From assembly GCA_035455265.1 (NCBI GenBank), contig DATIFK010000172.1:1-8386 (forward strand): a DNA stretch of 8,386 bases, read 5' to 3'. The DNA comes from MGOM01 sp035455265 (GTDB lineage Bacteria; Chloroflexota; Anaerolineae; Anaerolineales; E44-bin32). The notes under the pieces were generated by a model. That model had not been told where the DNA came from, did no database searches, and saw only the letters and a program-made list of their open reading frames with translations. Each line of letters starts with the position of its first letter. The first letter of the stretch is position 1. A program made the translations under genes and the position numbers. This document shows positions 1 to 6,067 of this stretch, piece after piece.

Positions 1-760
1 GCAACTGACGATCGGTGAGCCAGCCCAGCCGGGTGACGAAGTCGGCGCGCAGGAAGGCCAGTAAGACGTAGCCGCTCCCATACATGATGGCCCCGATCTT
101 GAGACACGTGAGGAAGAGGACGCCCAGGCTGGGAAGGGCCGCGGCGAATCCGGAGCCGGCACCCAGGAGGGCCGCCGGCACGGCGGCGCCCGGGGGAGGG
201 GCGACCCGTCGCCTGAGGCTGTCGGCCAGCAGGGCGATGAGCCCTCCGGCGAACAGCAGCGCGATTTCGTTGCCGCCGGCCAGCGAAAGGACGAGGACGC
301 CTGCGCCGATAGCGGCGGCCAGCAGACCTCGAACGGCGCGCCGGCCCAACCCCCACAAGGCATTGGCGATCAAAGCCAGCACGACGGGCTTGATTCCGTA
401 CAAGAGCCAATCGGCCTGGGGAAGCTGGCCGTAGCGTGTGTACGCCCACGCCAGCCCCATCACCATGAGCATCGCCGGCAGGATGAAGCTGGCGCCCCCG
501 GCGATGAGCCCCGGCCACCCGGCGCGCAGGAAGCCCAGGTGGATCGCCATTTCTGTGGAGTTGGGTCCCGGGATGAGGTTGGTGGCGCCCAGCAGATCCA
601 GAAACGCGTCGTCGTCGAGCCAGCGGCGGCGGCGCACGACGTCGTCGCGCATCATAGCGACGTGCGCCGCCGGACCGCCGAATCCGATCAACCCCAGGCG
701 CAGGAAGACCTGAATGACCTCGCGCAGCCTGCTCCGACGGTCGACGGCTTCCGGCGTCAT
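1..760 (-). CDS. chrA: Chromate transporter ChrA, C-terminus cut by window edge
   Basis: Inner-membrane chromate (CHR family) transporter. Characterised ChrA proteins export chromate using the proton-motive force. The frame is open from an ATG at 758-760 to the left edge, giving 253 residues; family members are usually about 400, so the last third is missing. The first CHR domain shows the FGGPAAH motif (residues 27-33), RRWLDD (45-50), and a PGPNSTEMAIHLGF block (64-77) followed by a glycine-rich hydrophobic stretch. The second repeat begins near residue 219 with CLKIGAIMYGSGYVLL (219-234) and WLTDRQL at the cut end. This is the two-domain form. The start codon overlaps the stop of the upstream chrB-like gene (ATGA, 757-760), so translation is probably coupled. 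The family call is confident; substrate is inferred from family and from the chrB neighbour. Confidence 0.95.
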   Translation of the reverse strand, partial: MTPEAVDRRSRLREVIQVFLRLGLIGFGGPAAHVAMMRDDVVRRRRWLDDDAFLDLLGATNLIPGPNSTEMAIHLGFLRAGWPGLIAGGASFILPAMLMVMGLAWAYTRYGQLPQADWLLYGIKPVVLALIANALWGLGRRAVRGLLAAAIGAGVLVLSLAGGNEIALLFAGGLIALLADSLRRRVAPPPGAAVPAALLGAGSGFAAALPSLGVLFLTCLKIGAIMYGSGYVLLAFLRADFVTRLGWLTDRQL

Positions 761-1197
761 GGATGGATGCGATTCACCTGCAGCCGGCACCACGCGTACA
801 GGGCATCGTACACGACAAACTGGTTCTCGAGGTTGGTCTCGTCTTCCGGGAAGAGCAGGCTGTAGCCCGTGGCGATGGCCTCCAGCCCGCGCGCCAGCGG
901 GTCCTTGTCGATATCCTCGGCCACATCGGCGGCGTGAACGACCTCCGCCAGGCGCTCCAAGGCGGGATCCCTCAGATCGTATTTCAGCAGGATCGATTCG
1001 AACGAACATCGCCCTTCATGGTGTCCGAGTTCCACCCCTGGCGCGTCGAAGGGAATGGCGCCCGTCTCTTTCGCCACCCTATCGATCTGACTCTTGGGGA
1101 CGAACAGGAATTCGGCTTCGTTGTCCACAAAACGCGTGATCAGCCAGGGGCAGGCGACCCGATCGACATGCACGTGGGAACGAGTAACCCATCTCAT
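757..1197 (-). CDS. chrB: ChrB C-terminal-domain protein (chromate resistance)
   Basis: A 146-residue protein matching the C-terminal 'chromate resistance' domain of ChrB. Recognisable features are the N-terminal WVTRSHVHVDRVACPWLITR segment (residues 3-22), the NEAEFLFVP strand (26-34), and the GHHEGRCSFESILLKY block (59-73) with clustered His, Cys and Glu that could bind a metal or oxyanion. Full-length ChrB is about twice as long and has an extra N-terminal region. In studied bacteria ChrB senses chromate and regulates chrA. Here only the C-terminal part exists and I see no DNA-binding domain, so a regulatory role is uncertain; it may be an accessory or enzymatic protein. The ATG has a good Shine-Dalgarno site (AGGAG, 1203-1207, 5-nt spacer). 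It lies 30 bp after the MFS gene and overlaps chrA by 4 bp, so the three are probably one operon. Confidence 0.88.
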   Translation of the reverse strand: MRWVTRSHVHVDRVACPWLITRFVDNEAEFLFVPKSQIDRVAKETGAIPFDAPGVELGHHEGRCSFESILLKYDLRDPALERLAEVVHAADVAEDIDKDPLARGLEAIATGYSLLFPEDETNLENQFVVYDALYAWCRLQVNRIHP

Positions 1198-1227
1198 GAG
1201 ATCTCCTCTCTCCGCGAAATCCGGGGC

Positions 1228-2490
1228 CTAGGCCTTCTCCTCCGGCGCCTTCAACGCCCGGAAGCTGAAGAAGAGCAGAAGGTCATACGCGATCTTCAGC
1301 CCGCCGGAGATGAAGAACGGCAGGTTGATCAGAAGAGCGTGGCCCAAGAGTGGACCAGCCACCACAGGGGCGAGCGAGGCGCCCATCGTCCGGGCCATGC
1401 CTGTGATCCCCGCCGCCGCCGACCGCTCGTCCGGCGAAACCACCGCCATGGTGTACGACTGCCGGGTGGGCACATCCATCTGCGAGATGCTGAAGCGCAG
1501 CAACAGGACGGCGATGGCCAACGGAAGCGTGGGCATCAGCGGCACGAGAACGAGCAGGATATTCGACGGGATGTGCGTGAACACCATGGTGTGGATCAGG
1601 CCGATCCGTTCGGCCAGCCACGCGGCGCTGAGGGCCGAGAGGCCGGCCAGGATGTTCGCCCCGAAGAAAATGCTGCCCAATACAGCCGGCGGCACACCGA
1701 AGCGGAGGTGAAACCAGTAGGCCACCAGGCTCTGGATGACGAACCCGCCGGCGAAGGCGTCGAGGGAGAAGAGCGCCGCGAGTTTCAGGACCATCGGGCG
1801 CGAACGATGGAGGCCGAGACGCACGGTCGTGGAGGGACGCGAAGTCACCGAAGGGATCTCAACGGCCCCCGATAGGTTCGCAAACAGGGCCGCCAGCAGC
1901 AATCCCATCGCGGCATAGCCGAGCACGACAAAACGATAACTGCTCAGGGGACCCACCCCGGCCCACTGCAGCCCCTGGGCCAATGCTCCGCCGCACAGGG
2001 CGCCGAGCGCCGTGGCAAACGAACCGACCAGGTTGTACCAGGCGAACGCCCGCGTTCTCTGTTCGTCGGGGAGCAGTCGAGTCAGCGCCGCCTGCTCAAT
2101 CGACAGAAACGGGCCGACCTCATTCCCACTCGGGCTGATGACGCCCACGGTGGCGGTCAGGAGCAGCAGGGTGAAGTTCCGCGTGATCGCGAACAGAAGG
2201 CCGGCGAGAACCATCAATCCGGCGCCCAGGAGCAGCATCCGGCGGCGTCCGATGCGGTCGGCGTTGGTCGTGATCCACAAGGAAACGGCCGTGTCCCCGA
2301 CAAGGGTGAGCGTCAGGAGGAGGCCGATCTGCGCTTCGGTGAGTCCGACTTCGATCAGATAGAGCGCCAGCACCACCGACAGGAAGCCGTAGGCAAACAG
2401 GCGCGCCATGCGAGTGCTGAAGAGCAGACGCCCGTCCGACGTCAGCCCACTCGCGATTCGGACGTCGGGCAACAGCCTAGGAGCACCCAC
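1228..2490 (-). CDS. MFS transporter, probable drug/metabolite efflux
   Basis: A 420-residue polytopic membrane protein of the major facilitator superfamily, a normal length for a 12-helix member. Hydrophobic spans run from about residue 31 to 410. The motif-A loop between helices 2 and 3 is clear as NADRIGRRR (residues 76-84). A second conserved loop, VPTRQSYTMAVVSPDERSAA (340-359), is typical of a family subset that occurs beside chr genes. The substrate cannot be read from the sequence; multidrug-type efflux or a role in oxyanion tolerance is inference from its place as first gene of the chr cluster. The start is uncertain: GTG at 2488-2490 is the first usable codon after an in-frame stop but lacks a clear Shine-Dalgarno. 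A TTG six codons later has AGG ahead of it. The first ATG (residue 28) would cut into conserved sequence. Confidence 0.9.
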   Translation of the reverse strand: MGAPRLLPDVRIASGLTSDGRLLFSTRMARLFAYGFLSVVLALYLIEVGLTEAQIGLLLTLTLVGDTAVSLWITTNADRIGRRRMLLLGAGLMVLAGLLFAITRNFTLLLLTATVGVISPSGNEVGPFLSIEQAALTRLLPDEQRTRAFAWYNLVGSFATALGALCGGALAQGLQWAGVGPLSSYRFVVLGYAAMGLLLAALFANLSGAVEIPSVTSRPSTTVRLGLHRSRPMVLKLAALFSLDAFAGGFVIQSLVAYWFHLRFGVPPAVLGSIFFGANILAGLSALSAAWLAERIGLIHTMVFTHIPSNILLVLVPLMPTLPLAIAVLLLRFSISQMDVPTRQSYTMAVVSPDERSAAAGITGMARTMGASLAPVVAGPLLGHALLINLPFFISGGLKIAYDLLLFFSFRALKAPEEKA

Positions 2491-2589
2491 GAGGCACCAA
2501 GCCGATGGCAGAAGGGATCTTCTTGTGGCCCACGTTCATCAAGGAAAGGCAACCGTGAGACTGACCTGAGAACCTACTACAACCTGGAC

Positions 2590-2631
2590 CTGCAAACTGG
2601 AAACTGGAGACTGGAAACCGGAGACTGGAAA
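2590..2631. repeat. Heptamer tandem repeat array (CTGGAAA type)
   Basis: Six exact-length 7-bp units in register: CTGCAAA, CTGGAAA, CTGGAGA, CTGGAAA, CCGGAGA, CTGGAAA. The unit alternates between CTGGAAA and CTGGAGA, and CTGGAC lies just ahead of it at 2584-2589. The array sits in the 170-bp gap between the lipoprotein stop and the MFS start, both on the minus strand. It resembles the short tandemly repeated repetitive sequences known from cyanobacteria and other environmental bacteria. It encodes nothing visible. A role in transcript ends or spacing is possible but not shown. Confidence 0.85.
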
Positions 2632-2659
2632 CGCGCGGCTGGCAGTTGGCGGCCGGCGG

Positions 2660-3364
2660 TTATTCTTGCCTCACCACTTGCCCAAACTCATCGCTCCGCA
2701 TGACATACGTGGCATCCTCGAACCGCAGCAAGATGCGCCAGCCGGGCGTGACGACCTGCGCGCACGACTCGTTCGGCTGACCCAGCCCCAGACAGGAATC
2801 AGGCCATTCGGCCGGGTCGTACTCAAGTACGGTGATTCGCCGAGGCTCCGCCCCCAGATCCTGCGCCAGGAAACCGATCGCCTCCGCCACAGCGGGAGGA
2901 TAGGGTTCATCGACCGCATCCTGGGCAAGGGTTAACGGGTCACCCAGCAAGCCGCTCAGCAGCGCGGTTAACCCTCCGTCGGAACCACGGTAGACGACGA
3001 GAATCTGGCCGCGCGCCCAGACGGTCAGGAAGGGGTCGGTCGAGCCCACTGCCGGAGCTTCGTCCGCGAGCCAGGATGCCGTCTGCGTTGCGCGTGCCTC
3101 CTCGGATTCGTACTCGAAGATCAGGATTCGATTCCCGTCGACAGTCACCTCGCGGCCGCCGCCCAGGGATCCCAGAGTCACCGAGGCGCCGGTGGATCCC
3201 ACCTGCATGCCCGCGTCCTGCAACGCGGCCTGAAGGTCGTCGGCCGTCGCGATCTGAGGTCCTTCCGGCTCGGGGGGAACCGCGCAACCCGCCAACGTCA
3301 TCAGCGAGAGGACGACCAGGCCGGTGATCACCGACCACCGGTCGAGGGGCACGCCGCGCCGCAC
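2660..3364 (-). CDS. Lipoprotein of unknown function with C-terminal Cys/Trp motif
   Basis: Exported lipid-anchored protein with no function I recognise. With the GTG start at 3362-3364 it has 234 residues: an Arg-containing n-region, a hydrophobic core (residues 12-25), then the lipobox LAGC with the lipidated Cys at 27. The mature part has a first section with alternating polar and hydrophobic strands (about 35-150). A C-terminal section follows that includes ITVLEYDPAEWPDSCLGLG (about 178-195), a second Cys at 201, and TPGWRILLRF; the two Cys could form a disulfide. I associate this WPDSCLG...C...TPG arrangement with Chloroflexota envelope proteins. An ATG at 3434-3436 in frame would add 24 polar residues before the signal peptide. 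I prefer the shorter form because it leaves the facing thiolase promoter (3396-3424) outside the gene and gives a normal signal peptide. It ends 170 bp before the MFS gene. Confidence 0.78.
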   Translation of the reverse strand: MRRGVPLDRWSVITGLVVLSLMTLAGCAVPPEPEGPQIATADDLQAALQDAGMQVGSTGASVTLGSLGGGREVTVDGNRILIFEYESEEARATQTASWLADEAPAVGSTDPFLTVWARGQILVVYRGSDGGLTALLSGLLGDPLTLAQDAVDEPYPPAVAEAIGFLAQDLGAEPRRITVLEYDPAEWPDSCLGLGQPNESCAQVVTPGWRILLRFEDATYVMRSDEFGQVVRQE

Positions 3365-3395
3365 CAGGTCTTCAGCGATGGGCCGATCGTTCTCG

Positions 3396-3424
3396 TTGAC
3401 TCGGTCGGTTCGAGGGCGTATCCT
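3396..3424 (+). promoter_or_regulatory. Sigma-70-like promoter of the thiolase gene
   Basis: TTGACT (3396-3401) and TATCCT (3419-3424) are separated by exactly 17 bp, and the expected transcript start near 3431 gives a leader of about 34 nt. The leader contains a strong Shine-Dalgarno GAGGAGGG (3451-3458), 6 nt before the thiolase ATG. It lies between the two divergent genes if the lipoprotein starts at 3364. Confidence 0.65.
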
Positions 3425-3464
3425 GAACTTGCGCATCGGTCCCACAACACGAGGAGGGTGACGC

Positions 3465-4613
3465 ATGGCCGAAGTGTACCTCATCGAGGCCCTCCGCAGC
3501 CCGATCGGCGTCGGCAAACCCGAAACCGGCACCCTGCATTCGCTCCTGCCCGTCGACCTGGCCGCCCGCATTCTGCGCGCCGTGGTCGAGCGCGCCGCGC
3601 TCGATCCCGCTCGGATCGACGACGTCATCCTCGGGTGTGTCACACCCATGGGTGACCAGGGCGCCAACATTGCCCGGTTGTCCGCCCTCCAGGCCGGCTT
3701 CCCGGTCGAGGTTCCCGGCGTGCAACTCAACCGCATGTGCGGCTCGGGCCAACAGGCGATCCATTTCGCCGCGCAGGCGATCCTGGCCGGCGACCAGGAC
3801 CTTGTTCTGGCCGGCGGGGTCGAGATGATGTCGCGCGTTCCGCTGGGCAGCGATTACCCGGAGAGCTGGCCGCAGGATTTCCCTTACCCGCTGGTCCATC
3901 AGGGGGTCAGCGCCGAGATGATGGCCCAGCGCTGGCATCTCACCCGCGACGCCCTCGACGATTTCGCCTATCGCAGCCACCTGCGCGCGGCCCAGGCCCG
4001 CAACGACGGTGCGCAAGCCGGCCAGATTCTGCCGCTCGACGTCGTCCAGGGCGACGGATCGATGGCCCACGTCGAACACGACCAGGGTGTCCGCCTCTCG
4101 CCGGATCGCGCCCGCATGGGTCAGCTCAAGCCTGTCTTCCAGGCCGATGGAGTCGTCACCGCCGGCAACAGCAGCCAGGTGAGCGACGGCGCCTCGGCGG
4201 TGCTGCTCGCCTCCGAGCGCGCCGTGCGAACACATCATCTCAAGCCGCGTGCTCGTCTGGCGGCGCGCGTCGTCGTCGGCTCCGACCCGACCCTGATGCT
4301 CGACGGCCCCATTCCGGCTACGCGCGAAGTTCTGCGCAGGGCGGGATTGTCCATCGGCGACGTGGATTGGATCGAGATCAACGAGGCCTTCGCCTGCGTG
4401 CCGCTGGCCTGGCAGGCGGAGATCGGCGCCGACCCCGAACGGATCAACCCCCAGGGCGGCGCCATCGCGCATGGTCACCCGCTGGGTGCCACCGGGGGCG
4501 TTCTGATGACCAAGCTGGTCCACGGCCTCCACGCGACCGGCGGCCGCTACGGCCTGCAGACGATGTGCATCGGCCACGGCATGGCCACGGCAACGGTCAT
4601 AGAAAGGCAGTGA
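3465..4613 (+). CDS. Thiolase family protein (acetyl-CoA C-acetyltransferase type)
   Basis: Cytoplasmic thiolase of 382 residues, usual length about 390. Thiolases either condense two acetyl-CoA to acetoacetyl-CoA or cleave 3-ketoacyl-CoA in beta-oxidation. The nucleophilic Cys is C92 in NRMCGSGQQA; N306 and E307 lie in the INEAFA motif; the catalytic His is H338 in HGHPLGATGG; the second active-site Cys is C368 in CIGHGM. All four elements are present, so the enzyme should be active. CIGHGM replaces the usual CIGGGM, a change in the active-site loop that may mark a subfamily. The ATG at 3465 has a strong Shine-Dalgarno and its own promoter. No other fatty-acid gene is adjacent, so biosynthetic versus degradative use cannot be decided. 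The final Gln codon and stop are made by the first unit of a heptamer repeat array. Confidence 0.95.
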   Translation: MAEVYLIEALRSPIGVGKPETGTLHSLLPVDLAARILRAVVERAALDPARIDDVILGCVTPMGDQGANIARLSALQAGFPVEVPGVQLNRMCGSGQQAIHFAAQAILAGDQDLVLAGGVEMMSRVPLGSDYPESWPQDFPYPLVHQGVSAEMMAQRWHLTRDALDDFAYRSHLRAAQARNDGAQAGQILPLDVVQGDGSMAHVEHDQGVRLSPDRARMGQLKPVFQADGVVTAGNSSQVSDGASAVLLASERAVRTHHLKPRARLAARVVVGSDPTLMLDGPIPATREVLRRAGLSIGDVDWIEINEAFACVPLAWQAEIGADPERINPQGGAIAHGHPLGATGGVLMTKLVHGLHATGGRYGLQTMCIGHGMATATVIERQ

Positions 4614-4642
4614 TCAGTGGTAAGTGGTCAGTGGTCATTGAG
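4608..4642. repeat. Heptamer tandem repeat array (CAGTGGT type) at thiolase 3' end
   Basis: Five in-register 7-bp units: CAGTGAT, CAGTGGT, AAGTGGT, CAGTGGT, CATTGAG. The first unit provides the last codon (CAG) and the TGA stop of the thiolase gene. The repeat is related in style, though not in sequence, to the CTGGAAA array at 2590. Expansion or insertion of such repeats at gene ends is the simplest explanation. Confidence 0.8.
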
Positions 4643-4693
4643 CCCAGATTCGCCATGCCCGGTACTTCAAGGTTAGAGATTGGCGAGAGGGAC

Positions 4694-4746
4694 CTGGAGA
4701 CGGGCCACTGGGAACCGTTCTGGAGGTTGACGGCTGGAAGCTGGAA
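4694..4746. repeat. Degenerate heptamer repeats (CTGGAGA / GCTGGAA)
   Basis: CTGGAGA (4694-4700), CGGGCCA (4701-4707) and CTGGGAA (4708-4714) are in 7-bp register, and after a broken stretch GCTGGAA is repeated twice (4733-4739, 4740-4746). The units match the CTGGAAA/CTGGAGA type seen at 2590-2631. It reads as a decayed copy of that repeat family in the thiolase to small-gene gap. Confidence 0.5.
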
Positions 4747-4764
4747 GCCCTCCAGTCGTATAAT
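4735..4764 (+). promoter_or_regulatory. Candidate promoter of the 75-residue gene, perfect -10
   Basis: A perfect TATAAT lies at 4759-4764, 26 nt before the start codon at 4791. The best spaced -35 is TGGAAG (4735-4740, 18-bp spacer), which matches the consensus poorly and falls inside the GCTGGAA repeat. TTGACG at 4727-4732 is a better -35 but 26 bp away, too far for normal use. The transcript start would fall close to 4771, leaving a short leader that carries the Shine-Dalgarno GGAGGT (4780-4785). Confidence 0.5.
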
Positions 4765-4790
4765 CACAGCGGAATCGTCGGAGGTGGGAG

Positions 4791-5018
4791 ATGACGACAA
4801 ACGACAGCCAAGGACATGAGGCCTGGAAGGCCTGGATCCCGGACGACGCCCGCCAACACCTGCGCGCCGCACGCCAGGCCATGCGCGAAGGCGTGGAGGC
4901 GATGTTTCCGCCGGAGTTCATCCAGAGCCGCCGCGCCGCCCGGCGTGAAATGCTCCTGGCCGCCCGCAGCCTGATCGACCACGCGCTCCAGCGCATGGAC
5001 GAAACCTCCAAGGCCTGA
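4791..5018 (+). CDS. Small conserved-type protein, 75 residues, unknown function
   Basis: Small soluble, probably all-helical cytoplasmic protein. There is no signal peptide or membrane span. The sequence is rich in Arg, Ala and Glu with an amphipathic pattern: a WKAWIPDDARQHLRAAR helix (residues 12-28), MREGVEAMFPPEFIQSR (31-47), then RRAARREMLLAARSLIDHAL (47-66). The Phe-Pro-Pro-Glu-Phe turn followed by an Arg-rich helix is the part most likely to be conserved; I recall similar short proteins from Chloroflexota but no function. Support for a real gene: a strong Shine-Dalgarno (GGAGGT, 5-nt spacer), a TATAAT upstream and a strong hairpin right after the stop, so it looks monocistronic. A nucleic-acid- or protein-binding role for the basic helix is speculation. 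Confidence 0.75.
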   Translation: MTTNDSQGHEAWKAWIPDDARQHLRAARQAMREGVEAMFPPEFIQSRRAARREMLLAARSLIDHALQRMDETSKA

Positions 5019-5044
5019 GCTCGCCGGCTTCCATCAGCGAACCA

Positions 5045-5086
5045 GAGCCAGGGCCGTCCTCAAAACCAAGGACGGCCCTGGCTCTT
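5045..5086 (+). terminator. 17-bp perfect hairpin, probable terminator
   Basis: AGAGCCAGGGCCGTCCT (5045-5061) is the exact reverse complement of 5070-5086, with an 8-nt A/C-rich loop (5062-5069). It starts 26 bp after the stop of the 75-residue gene and precedes the hydrolase gene. The right arm is followed by TCGATTC rather than a clean T-run, so termination may be of the weak-U-tract kind, or the hairpin may protect the transcript end. Confidence 0.6.
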
Positions 5087-5139
5087 CGATTCAGCTTCGG
5101 CCGTCCACCAGGGCCCACCGACGCGGGTCGCCCACAGGC

Positions 5140-5145
5140 TATACT
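5140..5145 (+). promoter_or_regulatory. Possible -10 element of the hydrolase gene
   Basis: TATACT lies 32 bp before the ATG at 5178 and downstream of the hairpin. No recognisable -35 is found 16-18 bp upstream. Weak call resting on the hexamer and its position. Confidence 0.3.
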
Positions 5146-5177
5146 CGCGCGGCGATTTGCCTCCGCGGAGGGTACGC

Positions 5178-6002
5178 ATGCTTCATCTTGCCGCCGTTCA
5201 GATGCGCCCGGCCCCTATGGAGCCGGAAGAGAATCTGCTTCGCATCCAGCGCTGGATGGAGCGCTGCGCCGAGGCGGGAGTACAGCTGGCTGTGTTCCCC
5301 GAGTGCGCCGTGCCGGGTTACTTCCTCACCCGGGAAGAGGCGGAGCGAGTGGCCGAACCGGTTCCCGGTCCTCGCAGCCGCGCTTTGTCCGAGGCGTGTG
5401 CGCGCTGTGGCTTGTCGGCCGTCGTCGGAACGATCGAGCGCGGAACCGACGGCTCCCTGTACAACGCGGCCATGCTCCTGACCGCCGATCGTCAGGTCAC
5501 CCTCTACCGTAAGACGCATCTGCTGTGTCTGGGCGTCGATCGATACCTGCGGCGCGGCGAGCACCTGGCCCCCGTGGTCTCCGCGGCCGGGGCGCGGCTC
5601 GGCCTCCTCATCTGCTACGATCTGCGCTTCCCCGAGCCGATGCGCTCGCTGGCCCTCGACGGTGCTCAGGTCGTCCTGCTGCCGACGGCCTGGCCGGCGT
5701 CGGCCGCTTTCTACGCGGACTACCTCGCTCGAGCGCGCGCGCTCGAGAACGGTGTCTACCTGGTCGCCGCCAACCGCGCCGCTGAGGAGCGCGGTCACGC
5801 CTTTCTGGGCCGCAGCCTCATCGTCGGGCCCGACGGGGAGATTCTGAGCCGCGCTGACGGCGACGAAGAGGCGATGCTCGTAGCCGAGATCGATCCATCC
5901 CGCAGTGACGTCAAGCACCGGGTCTTCGAACCCGGCGAATACGAGGTCGACCTGACGGCCGACCGCCGTCCCGAACTCTACGGACGCCTGACGGAACGCT
6001 AG
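5178..6002 (+). CDS. Carbon-nitrogen hydrolase (nitrilase superfamily amidase)
   Basis: Cytoplasmic enzyme of 274 residues, the usual single-domain length for this superfamily, which hydrolyses non-peptide C-N bonds of amides, carbamoyl compounds or related substrates. The Glu-Lys-Cys triad is intact: E42 in FPECAVPGY, K112 in YRKTHL, and C146 in LLICYDLRFPE; the RGEHL Glu (E128) fits the usual fourth active-site acid. ARALENGVYLVAANR (185-199) is the typical segment after the nucleophile domain, and GRSLIVGPDGEIL (211-223) the C-terminal strand pair. The substrate cannot be read from the sequence; an omega-amidase, carbamoylputrescine-type or general amidase role are all possible. I chose ATG 5178 over an in-frame TTG at 5157 because GGAGGG (5167-5172) sits 5 nt ahead and the protein then starts at the first beta strand (LHLAAVQM). 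It stands alone between two hairpins. Confidence 0.92.
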   Translation: MLHLAAVQMRPAPMEPEENLLRIQRWMERCAEAGVQLAVFPECAVPGYFLTREEAERVAEPVPGPRSRALSEACARCGLSAVVGTIERGTDGSLYNAAMLLTADRQVTLYRKTHLLCLGVDRYLRRGEHLAPVVSAAGARLGLLICYDLRFPEPMRSLALDGAQVVLLPTAWPASAAFYADYLARARALENGVYLVAANRAAEERGHAFLGRSLIVGPDGEILSRADGDEEAMLVAEIDPSRSDVKHRVFEPGEYEVDLTADRRPELYGRLTER

Positions 6003-6041
6003 GGCGGCGGCTCGGTCTCCGTTCGCCACGAGCAGCCGCCC
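6002..6041 (+). terminator. Hairpin after the hydrolase gene
   Basis: GGGCGGCGGCTC (6002-6013) pairs with GAGCAGCCGCCC (6030-6041) with one G/A mismatch and a 16-nt loop. The stem begins at the last base of the stop codon. A T-rich stretch (GGTCTTTCGTT, 6047-6057) follows. It lies between convergent genes and would mainly serve the plus-strand hydrolase. Confidence 0.45.
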
Positions 6042-6067
6042 CAGCTGGTCTTTCGTTCAGAAGGCTG

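Noticed and set aside
84..713. Plus-strand open frames at the left end (116 and 91 residues)
   Set aside because: The minus-strand frame through this stretch reads as ChrA without a stop, with strong family motifs, so these are shadows.
763..1875. A 370-residue plus-strand open frame opposite the ChrB and MFS genes
   Set aside because: It spans two well-supported genes on the other strand and encodes an Arg/Glu/Gly-rich unstructured peptide; an artefact of high GC.
3372..4577. A 401-residue minus-strand open frame opposite the thiolase gene
   Set aside because: It is the antisense shadow of a clearly functional thiolase with all active-site motifs; high GC at third codon positions keeps the opposite strand open. 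The peptide is low-complexity and has no membrane or domain pattern.
2590..4746. CRISPR array or transposon ends suggested by the repeats
   Set aside because: Units are 7 bp with no spacers, and no terminal inverted repeats, transposase or cas genes are present.
5139..6029. A 296-residue minus-strand open frame opposite the hydrolase gene
   Set aside because: Antisense to an intact Glu-Lys-Cys hydrolase; no recognisable domain and no ribosome binding site.
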